Below are positions 1 through 11,020 of a stretch of 64,000 nt of DNA, piece after piece (position 1 is the first letter of the stretch; the number at the start of each line of letters is the position of its first letter). The notes under the pieces were generated by a model. The model had not been told where the DNA came from. It did not search any database and was given only the letters and a program-made list of their open reading frames with translations. This DNA is from Marinobacterium aestuarii. Lineage in GTDB: Bacteria > Pseudomonadota > Gammaproteobacteria > Pseudomonadales > Balneatricaceae. Where the stretch lies: the NCBI RefSeq assembly GCF_001651805.1, contig NZ_CP015839.1:620001-684000 (forward strand). The letters are read 5' to 3'. The translations under genes were made by a program, and so were the position numbers.

Positions 1-239
1 TCGATGATCTTGCGTTCGGCAAAGAGTGACAGGGCGCTGGCACATTCAAGCAGGTATTCCCACTTGAAGCTGCCATCGACGTGCAGGACTTCGCGTTCGG
101 TAAAGCCCTGCTCGAGGAATGTCTTGCGCAGCAGGTCGCAGCTTTCCTCGGCCAGCAGGGGTTCGTCACCGGTGACCAGATAGACCGGCGCCACAGCCTG
201 TTTCAGGCGGGCGCCGAGCTGTTCCGGCTTCAGCTTCAT
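1..239 (-). CDS. holA: DNA polymerase III delta subunit, N-terminal part (cut by window edge)
   Basis: Only the first 79 codons are present; the rest lies beyond position 1. The translation starts MKLKPEQLGARLKQA and continues with VYLVTGDEPLLAEES, the typical opening of HolA, the clamp-loader subunit that opens the beta sliding clamp. The start ATG overlaps the lptE stop in an ATGA junction (236-239), so the two genes are translationally linked. The order leuS-lptE-holA is the same as in Escherichia coli. The partial length is the only reason for uncertainty. Confidence 0.9.
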   Translation of the reverse strand, partial: MKLKPEQLGARLKQAVAPVYLVTGDEPLLAEESCDLLRKTFLEQGFTEREVLHVDGSFKWEYLLECASALSLFAERKII

Positions 240-721
240 GGCTGACCGGCGGCGATATACAGACGCAGGATCTGGCGCGAAATATCCTGCTGCATTTCGC
301 GGCGCAGCAGGGCTTCCTGGGCATTCTTGGCGGTAATGGCATCGGCGTCGTAGGTATAGACCCGTTCGGTGCGTACCGCGGTCGGCGCTATCAGGAAGCG
401 TTCGCCCTGGGTGATCTGGAAGCGCACTTCGGTGCGCAATTCGTATTCGTCGGCCTTGACGCGTTCATCCAGTGAGGCGACACGGCGGCCCTGTTTCTCG
501 TCGAGAATTTCCAGGGTGTAGGGTGCGACGGCGGCCAGTTCGATGCCGTTGCTGCGCAGCGTGCGGCTCAGTTCGAGTCGCAGAGCGCTGCGCCCAGCAG
601 GCATTTGCAGCGCCAGTTCGCGCATCGCGACCGGGACTTCGGCGCTGCCGCGCAACTGAAAGCCACAGCTGCTTAACAGCAGGGTTGCGATCAGCAGTAT
701 CAGCCTCAATTGCACAGTCAT
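236..721 (-). CDS. lptE: LPS-assembly outer-membrane lipoprotein LptE
   Basis: A 161-residue lipoprotein. The N terminus is a short signal peptide ending in a lipobox, LLSSC, with the lipidated cysteine at residue 19, followed by GFQLRGS, a hallmark of the LptE (RlpB) family. LptE plugs the LptD barrel and helps insert lipopolysaccharide into the outer leaflet. It lies 15 bp downstream of leuS and overlaps holA by 4 bp, the conserved leuS-lptE-holA arrangement. Length is normal for the family. Confidence 0.92.
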   Translation of the reverse strand: MTVQLRLILLIATLLLSSCGFQLRGSAEVPVAMRELALQMPAGRSALRLELSRTLRSNGIELAAVAPYTLEILDEKQGRRVASLDERVKADEYELRTEVRFQITQGERFLIAPTAVRTERVYTYDADAITAKNAQEALLRREMQQDISRQILRLYIAAGQP

Positions 722-736
722 TGCCTTCTCCCGTCC

Positions 737-4023
<3,287 letters not shown>

Positions 4024-4052
4024 GGCGCAGCGGTGTTTAAGGATGTCCTGTC

Positions 4053-5048
4053 ATGCACAAGCGCGTGGGTGCTCTTATGACGCCTGCGCATAACTTCACC
4101 CGTGAGGGCCAGGAGCGGCGCGTCGGCGTCGAGATCGAGCTGGCCGGTATAGAGCTGGACGATATAGCCCGCTGTATTCAGGCTACCTTCGGTGGGCGGG
4201 TCGAACGGGTCTCGGTGTGTGAGCAGCGCGTGGCGGGCACCGAATTTGGCCGCTTCAGTCTGGAGCTGGACCTGCGCTATCTCAAAAAGCTCGGTCGCGA
4301 ACAGAGCCACGGTCACAGCAGCGAACTGGAGAACCTGGCCACTGAGGCGCTGGCGGCCGTAGCCAGCAACCTGGTGCCCTTTGAAATCGTCTGTCCGCCG
4401 ATTCCCTTTTCCCGCCTGGAGGTGCTGGAAAGCCTGGTGCAATCATTGCGCGAGGCCGGTGCCCTGGGCACCCACGGTGCCGCCCGTTATGCCTTCGGGG
4501 TGCACTTCAACCCCGAACTGCCGGCGCTGGATAGCCACACCCTGGTGCGTTATCTCAAGGCCTATCTGTGCCTGCATGACTGGCTGGGTGCGCGGGAGCA
4601 GACGGCACTGGTACGACGCCTGAGCCCCTTTATTCAGCCCTTTTCGCGGGAGTATTGCGAGCAGGTACTGCAGAGCGACTACTGGCCGGACCAGGACGGC
4701 CTGATCCGCGATTATCTGGCCCTGAACCCGACGCGAAACCGGGCGCTCGACATGCTGCCGCTGCTGGCCTGGCTTGATCCGGCAGCGGTGAAGGCTGCGG
4801 TGCCGGATGAAAAGGTCAATGCAAGGCCCACGCTGCATTACCGTCTGCCCAATTCCGATATCGACAATCCCCAGTGGCGCCTGCTGGATGCCTGGCAGGA
4901 CTGGCAGCAGGTGGAAGCACTGGTACAGGCCCCCGCGCGGTTGGACGCACTGTGCCGAGATTATCTGGTTCACCGGCAGCGGGCGCTGCCGGACTGGATA
5001 GCACCCTGGTCTGAAAAGGTGGAGCTGTGGCTGGCCGACCCCTCATAG
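4053..5048 (+). CDS. Amidoligase-family (glutamine-synthetase/GCS-like) enzyme
   Basis: 331 residues, resembling the 'putative amidoligase' family (amidoligase_2), a branch of the glutamine synthetase/gamma-glutamylcysteine ligase fold that joins a carboxylate to an amine using ATP. Visible features: RRVGVEIELAG with acidic residues E27 and E29 where the fold binds metal-ATP; FEIVCPPIPF around 110-119; and AFGVHFNPELP around 147-156, the strand that in this fold carries a conserved His. It overlaps the next gene by 22 bp, so the two products are probably made together. The substrate cannot be read from sequence. The family call is fairly secure; any pathway is inference. Confidence 0.75.
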   Translation: MHKRVGALMTPAHNFTREGQERRVGVEIELAGIELDDIARCIQATFGGRVERVSVCEQRVAGTEFGRFSLELDLRYLKKLGREQSHGHSSELENLATEALAAVASNLVPFEIVCPPIPFSRLEVLESLVQSLREAGALGTHGAARYAFGVHFNPELPALDSHTLVRYLKAYLCLHDWLGAREQTALVRRLSPFIQPFSREYCEQVLQSDYWPDQDGLIRDYLALNPTRNRALDMLPLLAWLDPAAVKAAVPDEKVNARPTLHYRLPNSDIDNPQWRLLDAWQDWQQVEALVQAPARLDALCRDYLVHRQRALPDWIAPWSEKVELWLADPS

Positions 5049-5725
5049 GGGTTACAGGCCCGGATGGCGGACTTGCCTTCGCCTGGTGGGCCAGCAGTCT
5101 GGCGATCTGGCTGGCCGGTGGGCAGGCACTGCGCCTGACACCATCCCGTTATCAGCAGCACAGTCACGACCGTCTGCAGGGCCTGGTTATCGGCGGCGGG
5201 GATGACATAGATCCGACGCTGTACGGCGGGCATGATGACGGCCGAGCGCCGATCGACCCTGAGCGGGATCGCTTTGAAATAGAAATGATTGAACACGCCC
5301 TGCAGACTCGCTTGCCGTTGCTGGGTATCTGTCGCGGCGCCCAGCTGATCAATGTGGTGCTGGGGGGCTCGCTGCATGGCGATATTCGCGGTCTGCGCTG
5401 CCAGACCTCAAACTTCCGCACACCCTTGCCGCGCAAGACGGCGCTGAGTGCGCACAGGGGTGTGCTGAGCCGGGTGCTGGGACGTGAACGCTGGTCCATC
5501 AACAGTCTGCATCACCAGGCCATCGATCGGCTGGGGCAGGGGCTGGTGGTCGCCGCGCGGGATCTGGACAACTTTGTCCAGGCGGTGGAGTGCGAACAGG
5601 GGCGGTTGATTCTGGGGGTGCAGTGGCATCCGGAATATCTGTCCTATCTGGCGGGGCAGCGGCGGCTGTTTCGCTATCTGATAGACTGTGCGCGACTGAG
5701 CGAGCCCGAATCCCTTGATGACTGA
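5027..5725 (+). CDS. Class I glutamine amidotransferase-like hydrolase (peptidase C26 type)
   Basis: 232 residues with the class I GATase fold typical of gamma-glutamyl-gamma-aminobutyrate hydrolases (PuuD-like). The oxyanion-strand motif GGGDDIDPTLYGG is at 56-68. The nucleophile elbow GICRGAQLIN holds Cys102, and VQWHPEYL supplies His201 and Glu203, so the catalytic triad is intact. Such enzymes cleave gamma-glutamyl amides. The start at 5027 lies inside the end of the amidoligase gene, an overlap that argues for a shared pathway in which one enzyme makes and the other cleaves or trims an amide-linked compound (inference). Confidence 0.82.
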   Translation: MAGRPLIGVTGPDGGLAFAWWASSLAIWLAGGQALRLTPSRYQQHSHDRLQGLVIGGGDDIDPTLYGGHDDGRAPIDPERDRFEIEMIEHALQTRLPLLGICRGAQLINVVLGGSLHGDIRGLRCQTSNFRTPLPRKTALSAHRGVLSRVLGRERWSINSLHHQAIDRLGQGLVVAARDLDNFVQAVECEQGRLILGVQWHPEYLSYLAGQRRLFRYLIDCARLSEPESLDD

Positions 5726-5737
5726 CCCTGATGGATT

Positions 5738-6169
5738 ATGACTGAATATCTGTTGCTGTTTGGCGGCGCATTCGCTGCTGCCACCATTCTGCCGTTTTAC
5801 TCCGAGGTTTATCTGGCAATTCTGCTGTCCGAACAACCAGGCAACTGGGCCTGGCTGTGGCTGGTTGCCACCTCGGGCAATACCCTGGGCGCGGTGCTCA
5901 ACTGGTGGCTGGGGCAGTATATGCTGCATTATCGCGAGCGGCGCTGGTTTCCCCTCAAGGCACGGGAGCTGGAGCGGGCGCAGCGCTGGTTTCAGCGCTT
6001 TGGCGTCTGGAGCCTGCTGTTTGCCTGGCTGCCGATCGGCGGTGATGCGCTGACCTTTATCGGTGGCATCATGCGAGTGCGGCTGAGTTACTTCGTGGTG
6101 CTGGTGGGTATCGGCAAGGGGCTACGTTACCTGGTGGTGATCCTGTTCGCGGATGCACTGTTGTTTTAG
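5738..6169 (+). CDS. YqaA-type small inner-membrane protein (SNARE-associated/VTT-like)
   Basis: 143 residues, mostly hydrophobic, with about four membrane segments. GNTLGAVLNWWLGQY at about 46-60 is characteristic of the YqaA branch of the DedA/VTT superfamily, as is FAWLPIGGDALTFIGGIMR around 95-113. DedA relatives are lipid scramblases or flippases; the YqaA branch has no established role. It starts 12 bp after the amidotransferase-like gene and ends the cassette, so co-transcription is likely. Whether it takes part in the same pathway is unknown. Confidence 0.75.
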   Translation: MTEYLLLFGGAFAAATILPFYSEVYLAILLSEQPGNWAWLWLVATSGNTLGAVLNWWLGQYMLHYRERRWFPLKARELERAQRWFQRFGVWSLLFAWLPIGGDALTFIGGIMRVRLSYFVVLVGIGKGLRYLVVILFADALLF

Positions 6170-6293
6170 CCCCTTGATGCGGGAGGCGATTCTGGGAGTC
6201 TGTCCGTCAATACTCACTGCTGCGAACCACCTGGCTCATTTAACAATGAGAGGGGTAACAGCTCAGTTCAATGAAATGGATAACCCAGCATGT

Positions 6294-6327
6294 CTTGGAG
6301 CTTGGAGCTTGGAGCTTGGAGCTTGGA
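6294..6327. repeat. 7-bp tandem repeat, CTTGGAG unit
   Basis: Four exact copies of CTTGGAG run from 6294 to 6321, with a fifth copy lacking its last base (6322-6327). It sits about 125 bp after the YqaA-type gene, in a 458-bp interval without a gene. The copy number of such a short tandem array can change by replication slippage. No promoter or coding role is visible. Confidence 0.9.
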
Positions 6328-6354
6328 TCTGCAGCGCTGGCGGGCACTTCGAGG

Positions 6355-6605
6355 GTGTTTGACAGTCTCTATTGCGCCTTGCTGGCGCGATACTTTCTTT
6401 TCTCGTGCAAAGAAAGTATCCAAAGAAAGCACGCCCCGATGAAGCCTTTCCGCTGCGCTCTGAGCCCCTGCGGCGGGCTCCGCTGAAGGTACATCCATGC
6501 ACCTCATCGCAGACGCGACAGTCCCTGTCGCGTCCCTTCGGGCCAATTCGCCGCATGGTCTCAGTGCTCGCCGGCTTCATAAGGGGGAACAAGAGCCGCT
6601 CTGAC
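6355..6605. repeat. Probable dispersed intergenic repeat element headed by a palindrome
   Basis: A perfect 12-bp inverted repeat, GATACTTTCTTT / AAAGAAAGTATC with an 8-base loop, spans 6389-6420 and is followed directly by a further CAAAGAAAGC copy. About 180 bp of GC-rich sequence with short internal palindromes follows (for example GAGCCC / GGGCTC near 6460-6480). From memory, similar palindrome-plus-tail sequences recur between genes in many proteobacterial genomes and produce spurious reading frames. No reading frame here looks real. Boundaries are approximate, and whether other copies exist in this genome cannot be seen from one window. Confidence 0.5.
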
Positions 6606-6627
6606 ATATCGGTGGGATGCTGGCGCG

Positions 6628-6948
6628 TTAGTCCGCGTTGAGCACGTCTTCTACCCAGCTCAGTGCAGCCATCATGGCGGGAAACCCCAGGGTGCTGGTC
6701 AGCAGCAATATGGCGTGGCGGATTTCATCTGGGCTGGCACCGGCGTCCAGCGCGCGGCGGCAGTGGCTGTGCACGGCGCCTTCGGAGCGGATGCTGGCGG
6801 CGGCGGCGAGCTGAATCAGCTGGGCGCTTTTCTCATCCAGCGGACCTTCCTCGCGTACCGCCTTGCCCAGGTTATCCAGTGCGCCGGCCAGCTTTTTGTA
6901 CCGGCTGCGAAACTGGACATAGTTTTTCGGAAGCTTTGACTCGGCCAT
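6628..6948 (-). CDS. Carboxymuconolactone decarboxylase-like (AhpD fold) protein
   Basis: 106 residues, a single CMD/AhpD-like domain: KSAQLIQLAAAASIRSEGAV, then HSHCRRALDAGASPDEIRHA and LTSTLGFPAMMAALSWVEDV. True AhpD carries a redox CxxC; here only the second cysteine (HSHC) is present, so disulfide-reductase activity is doubtful and the protein may be a non-redox family member. A strong Shine-Dalgarno GGAGGGG precedes the ATG. It stands alone between the repeat interval and the convergently placed end of the lnt operon, on the same strand as lnt. Substrate unknown. Confidence 0.8.
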   Translation of the reverse strand: MAESKLPKNYVQFRSRYKKLAGALDNLGKAVREEGPLDEKSAQLIQLAAAASIRSEGAVHSHCRRALDAGASPDEIRHAILLLTSTLGFPAMMAALSWVEDVLNAD

Positions 6949-7062
6949 GGTGGCCCCTCCTGATTGATCCCGCGATTCACCTTAGACCCTATGTCTTGCA
7001 GCATAGCAGCCTGGCAGGTTACGGGCTGTCAGGCTGCGCGAACACGGCTGGGCAGGTTTTTC

Positions 7063-8628
7063 TCAGGGGCGCGGGTTTATGCGCGAAGTGGTATGGGAGG
7101 CGCTTTGGGAGTTCGGGCGTGATGCGCGCAGGCGGGAGAGCAGCGCCAGGCTGCACAAGAGTACAGCGATTAGCAGTGCCGGCCAGACGCCGCTGCGCTG
7201 ATAGGGTGTCAGGCCGCGCATGCCCTGCACATGATCAACCAGCACGGCGCTCTGGTAACGCGGCGCCTGGGCGCGTATCTGGCCCTGGCTGTCCACCAGT
7301 GCGCTGATGCCATTGTTGGTGGCCCGGATCAGCCAGCGACCGTTTTCCAGTGCCCGCATGCGGGCGATCTGCAGATGCTGATCGGGTGCTATGGAGCGGC
7401 CGAACCAGGTATCGTTGGATACGGTCAGCAGCAGGTCGGAATCCAGGCTTGAACGCCGTACCAGCTCCGGGTAGGCAATCTCGTAGCAGATGGCTGCGGC
7501 TATGCGGTGCGGCCCGAACGGCAGCGGCTGCTGTTCGTTTTGGGGCAGGCTAAAGGCCGACATCGGCAGATTGAAAAAATCGATCAGGCCGCGCAGCCAG
7601 GATTCCAGCGGCACATACTCGCCAAAGGGTACCAGTCGCTGCTTGTGATAAACCGCGGGCTCGGGCGTCAGGATCGCCAGGCTGTTGTGGTAAATGCTGC
7701 GGGCAGGGTCGGTGTTGTCCTGCACCACCGAGGGCAGGCCCGAGATAAATCCGGTGCCGCTGCGCGCAAGTGCCTCGACAAAGGGTGTGAGCTGGCGCTC
7801 GGCCCGGTACAGGGTCGAGGGGATGGCGGTTTCGGGCCAGATCAGCAGATCAACCTGGCCTGCCTGCAGGCTCAGCTGCTGATAGTGGCTGATGATGTCG
7901 AGCAGGCGGCCCGATTCCCATTTCATCTGCTGCGGAATATTGCCCTGCACCAGTGCGACCTTGAGTGGCGCGCCTGAGGTCTGTGTCCAGCTCAGCGGCA
8001 GCAGGGCGATGCCGGCCAGCGGCAGGCTGAGCAGCGTTGCCGTCAGCACACGGTTGCGGGTCGTGCGTGCCAGCAGCAGTTGCACCAGACCTGTGCCCAG
8101 CAGTACGGCGATCAGGCTCAGCGCCCAGACGCCGCCCACCGGTGCCCAGAGTGCCAGCGGGGTGTCGATCAGCGGGTAACCCAGGTAGAGCCAGGGAAAG
8201 CCGGTCAGCAACCAGCTGCGCACCCATTCCCAGATCAGCCAGAGGCCGACAAAACCGAGCCACTGGCCGCCGCCACGGCCAAACAGGCGGCCGTACATCC
8301 AGCCCTGGGCGGCGCCCAGCAGCGCCAGTGCGGCAACAAAGGCAGCGGTAAGTAGCCCAGCCAGCCATGCCGAGGCATTGCCGTAGGTATGAATGCTGAC
8401 ATAGACCCAGGAAATGCCAACGCCATAAAAGCCCAGCCCAAACAGCCAGCCCAACCAGGCCCCACGGCGGGCGGACTGCTCCCGCAGGCAGAGCCATAGC
8501 AGTGCCGGTGCGCCAAGCGCCAGCGGCCAGAGACCAAAGGGGGCAAAAGCCAGTGGCGTCAGGCCACCGGCGAGGGCGGCTGCCAGCGCTCTAAGCCAGA
8601 GCGGGACAGCACGATCCATCGCAAACAT
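7063..8628 (-). CDS. lnt: Apolipoprotein N-acyltransferase
   Basis: 521 residues. The N-terminal half has multiple membrane segments; the C-terminal half is a periplasmic nitrilase-like domain. The catalytic triad is visible: Glu266 in LIWPETAIPS, Lys329 in YHKQRLVPFGEY, Cys381 in AAICYEIAYPE, very close to the E. coli numbering. The enzyme adds the third acyl chain to lipoproteins; several predicted lipoproteins in this window (LptE, FlgO, FlgP and others) would be clients. Two start codons are possible (8628 and 8619), neither with a clear ribosome-binding site. It is the last gene of miaB-ybeZ-ybeY-corC-lnt. Confidence 0.95.
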   Translation of the reverse strand: MFAMDRAVPLWLRALAAALAGGLTPLAFAPFGLWPLALGAPALLWLCLREQSARRGAWLGWLFGLGFYGVGISWVYVSIHTYGNASAWLAGLLTAAFVAALALLGAAQGWMYGRLFGRGGGQWLGFVGLWLIWEWVRSWLLTGFPWLYLGYPLIDTPLALWAPVGGVWALSLIAVLLGTGLVQLLLARTTRNRVLTATLLSLPLAGIALLPLSWTQTSGAPLKVALVQGNIPQQMKWESGRLLDIISHYQQLSLQAGQVDLLIWPETAIPSTLYRAERQLTPFVEALARSGTGFISGLPSVVQDNTDPARSIYHNSLAILTPEPAVYHKQRLVPFGEYVPLESWLRGLIDFFNLPMSAFSLPQNEQQPLPFGPHRIAAAICYEIAYPELVRRSSLDSDLLLTVSNDTWFGRSIAPDQHLQIARMRALENGRWLIRATNNGISALVDSQGQIRAQAPRYQSAVLVDHVQGMRGLTPYQRSGVWPALLIAVLLCSLALLSRLRASRPNSQSASHTTSRINPRP

Positions 8629-8643
8629 AGGGGATATCCGGGA

Positions 8644-9486
8644 TTAACGGGACTGGCGGCTGACCTGCAGCAGACGAATGCGGCGGTTGTCGGCGGACAG
8701 TACCTTGACGGTGAATTCGTCCAGCTCAACGCTCTCGTCCTTGCGCGGCAGATGGCCGAAGCGCTGGGTGACAAGGCCGCCTATGGTGTCGAAGTCATCG
8801 TCGGACAGGCCAACATCGAAATACTCGTTAAAGTCCTCAATGGGGGTCAGTGCCTTGACGATGTAGCCATTGTCGTCGAACGGGCGGATATTGCCGTCAT
8901 CGTCGTCAATGTCGGTTTCATCCTCGATTTCGCCGACGATCTGTTCCAGCACGTCCTCGATGGTGATCAGGCCGGCAATGCCGCCGTACTCATCCACCAC
9001 CACCGCCATGTGGTTGCGCGTGGCGCGGAACTCCTGCAGCAGGGTGTTGAGGCGCTTGGATTCGGGAATCACCGTTACCGGACGCAGGGCGTTGCGGATA
9101 TCGAAGTTGTCGCTGTTATCTTCCAGAATCAGCGGCAGCAGCTCCTTGGCCAGCAAAATACCCAGCACTTCGTCGGGGCTTTCGCCTATCACCGGGAAGC
9201 GGCTGTGGGCGCTGGAGATGATCAGGGGCAGAAAGTCGCGCGGCGACTGCTCTACCTGCACCACCACCATCTGCGAGCGCGGGACCATGACGTCGCGCAC
9301 CTGCATTTCGGCTACCTGCATGGCGCCCTCGATAATACCGAGGGCTTCAAGGCTGAGGACATTGTCCTCTACGGATTCGCGCAGCAGATAGAGCAAGTCT
9401 TCCTGGGTGCGGGGTTCGTCGGCAAAGGCCTGCGCAAGGCGGCCAAACCAACTTCGGGGTTGGCCCCCCGATCGGTCAACGCTCAT
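8644..9486 (-). CDS. corC: CorC/HlyC-type CBS-domain protein (YbeX)
   Basis: 280 residues. It opens with DEPRTQEDLLYLLRES, then a tandem CBS pair (about 65-190; VRDVMVPRSQMVVVQ and VVDEYGGIAGLITIEDVLEQIVGEIEDE are diagnostic), and ends with the CorC_HlyC domain (ALTPIEDFNEYF through DTIGGLVTQRFGHLP). Unlike larger relatives it has no DUF21 membrane domain. Relatives are linked to magnesium/cobalt efflux and, for YbeX, to ribosome-related stress. It lies 12 bp after ybeY and 15 bp before lnt in a conserved operon. Confidence 0.93.
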   Translation of the reverse strand: MSVDRSGGQPRSWFGRLAQAFADEPRTQEDLLYLLRESVEDNVLSLEALGIIEGAMQVAEMQVRDVMVPRSQMVVVQVEQSPRDFLPLIISSAHSRFPVIGESPDEVLGILLAKELLPLILEDNSDNFDIRNALRPVTVIPESKRLNTLLQEFRATRNHMAVVVDEYGGIAGLITIEDVLEQIVGEIEDETDIDDDDGNIRPFDDNGYIVKALTPIEDFNEYFDVGLSDDDFDTIGGLVTQRFGHLPRKDESVELDEFTVKVLSADNRRIRLLQVSRQSR

Positions 9487-9498
9487 GGTGTTCCTCGA

Positions 9499-9954
9499 TT
9501 AGCGTTCCTGGTAAGGATCCGGGATGGACAGGTCGGCAAGCAATTGCCGTTCCAGTGCTTCCATCTCTTCGGCATCCTCGTCCTTTATATGATCGTAACC
9601 CAGCAGATGCAAGGTTCCGTGAATAACCAGATGCGCCCAGTGATCGAGCAGGGGCTTTTGCTGCTCAGCAGCTTCATGTGCGACGACCTCGGCACAGATG
9701 ACCAGATCACCGAGCAGGTCGAGTTCGATACCCTCAGGCACCTCGAAGGGGAAGGACAGTACGTTGGTGGGCTTGTCCTTGCCACGGTACTGCAGGTTCA
9801 ACGCCTGACTCTCGCTGCTATCGACCACGCGAACACAGAGTTCACCGCCATCGAAGCGGCCTTTAAGGGCGGCCTCGACCCAGATCTGGAACTGCGCTTC
9901 CCCGGGGATATCGGCCGCTTCTGTGGCCAGTTGCACTTCTATGCTGGGTTTCAA
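9499..9954 (-). CDS. ybeY: Endoribonuclease YbeY
   Basis: 151 residues. The zinc-binding motif H-x3-H-x5-H is intact in [11 protein letters not shown] (His112, His116, His122). The upstream [10 protein letters not shown] and [11 protein letters not shown] segments are also typical. YbeY acts in 16S rRNA 3'-end maturation and ribosome quality control. The reading frame starts with TTG at 9954, whose TGA overlap with the ybeZ stop (9951-9953) implies coupled translation; no ATG is available nearby in frame. Operon position between ybeZ and corC is conserved. Confidence 0.94.
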   Translation of the reverse strand: MKPSIEVQLATEAADIPGEAQFQIWVEAALKGRFDGGELCVRVVDSSESQALNLQYRGKDKPTNVLSFPFEVPEGIELDLLGDLVICAEVVAHEAAEQQKPLLDHWAHLVIHGTLHLLGYDHIKDEDAEEMEALERQLLADLSIPDPYQER

Positions 9955-10961
9955 GACGGGTGGACTCCTGACGCCGAGGCGTTGGCCTGTTCCAGCTCAT
10001 AGCGTTCGTAGGCGCGCACTATGTGCTGTACCAGCGGATGACGCACCACATCCTTGGCCGAGAAATGGGTAAAGCCAATCTCCTCGACATCCCCGAGTAC
10101 TTCCATGGCGTGCCTGAGGCCCGACTGGATGTGCTTGGGCAGATCGACCTGGGTGATGTCACCGGTAATCACGGCGGTAGAGCCAAAACCGATGCGGGTG
10201 AGGAACATCTTCATCTGCTCGCGGGTGGTGTTCTGGCTTTCATCCAGAATCACGAAGGAGCCGTTGAGCGTGCGTCCGCGCATATAGGCCAGCGGTGCCA
10301 CTTCGATGATGTTGCGCTCGATCAGTTTGGTGACGCGCTCAAACCCCAGCATTTCATAGAGGGCGTCGTACAGTGGGCGCAGGTAAGGGTCTACTTTCTG
10401 GGCCAGATCGCCGGGCAGAAAACCGAGCTTTTCGCCCGCCTCCACCGCCGGGCGCACCAGCAGAATGCGGCTGACTTCTTCACGCTCCAGCGCTTCCACC
10501 GCGCAGGCTACGGCCAGATAGGTCTTGCCGGTACCGGCGGGGCCTATGCCGAAGTTGACGTCGCGGCTGCGGATGGCGCGCACATACTGCTGCTGGTTTT
10601 CACCACGCGGGCGTATATGGACCTTCTTGGTACGGATGCTGACGTCGCCGCCAGCGCTGCCCTGGTCGATGCGGTTTTGCAGCAGCTCGACACCGGATTG
10701 CTGCAACTGCAGGTGCACGGCTTCGGGCGTCAGCTGTACGCCGGCGCCGGCTTCCTTGTAGAGGTTCTGCAGCATTTCGGCGACAACGCGCACGATTTCC
10801 AGATCGCCAATCAGCTGAAAGTGATTGCCGCGATTACGGATTTCGATATGCAGGCGTTGTTCTATCAGTTTGATGTGCTCATCGAGCTGGCCACAGAGGT
10901 TGGCCAGGTGTTCGATATTGTCAGGTTCGAGGGTCAGGCGTAGCGTTTGCGCAGTGTTCAA
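9951..10961 (-). CDS. ybeZ: PhoH-family ATPase (YbeZ)
   Basis: 336 residues. A Walker A motif, GPAGTGKT at 140-147, and a Walker B-like FVILDESQN in the last third define the PhoH P-loop NTPase/helicase domain; the first 110 residues are the family's N-terminal extension. The start is a TTG at 10961 with a strong Shine-Dalgarno, AGGAG, at optimal spacing, which decides the start in spite of the rare codon. It overlaps ybeY by 4 bp. YbeZ is thought to work with YbeY in rRNA metabolism. Confidence 0.93.
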   Translation of the reverse strand: MNTAQTLRLTLEPDNIEHLANLCGQLDEHIKLIEQRLHIEIRNRGNHFQLIGDLEIVRVVAEMLQNLYKEAGAGVQLTPEAVHLQLQQSGVELLQNRIDQGSAGGDVSIRTKKVHIRPRGENQQQYVRAIRSRDVNFGIGPAGTGKTYLAVACAVEALEREEVSRILLVRPAVEAGEKLGFLPGDLAQKVDPYLRPLYDALYEMLGFERVTKLIERNIIEVAPLAYMRGRTLNGSFVILDESQNTTREQMKMFLTRIGFGSTAVITGDITQVDLPKHIQSGLRHAMEVLGDVEEIGFTHFSAKDVVRHPLVQHIVRAYERYELEQANASASGVHPS

Positions 10962-11020
10962 TTTAGCTCCTAGTCAGTAAGCGCAGGGGATAACTCACCC
11001 TGCGGTTACAGAGTTCGCGT

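Noticed and set aside
6268-6641. Overlapping small frames on both strands in the repeat interval
   Set aside because: They run through the tandem repeat and palindrome and resemble the spurious proteins that such repeats generate.
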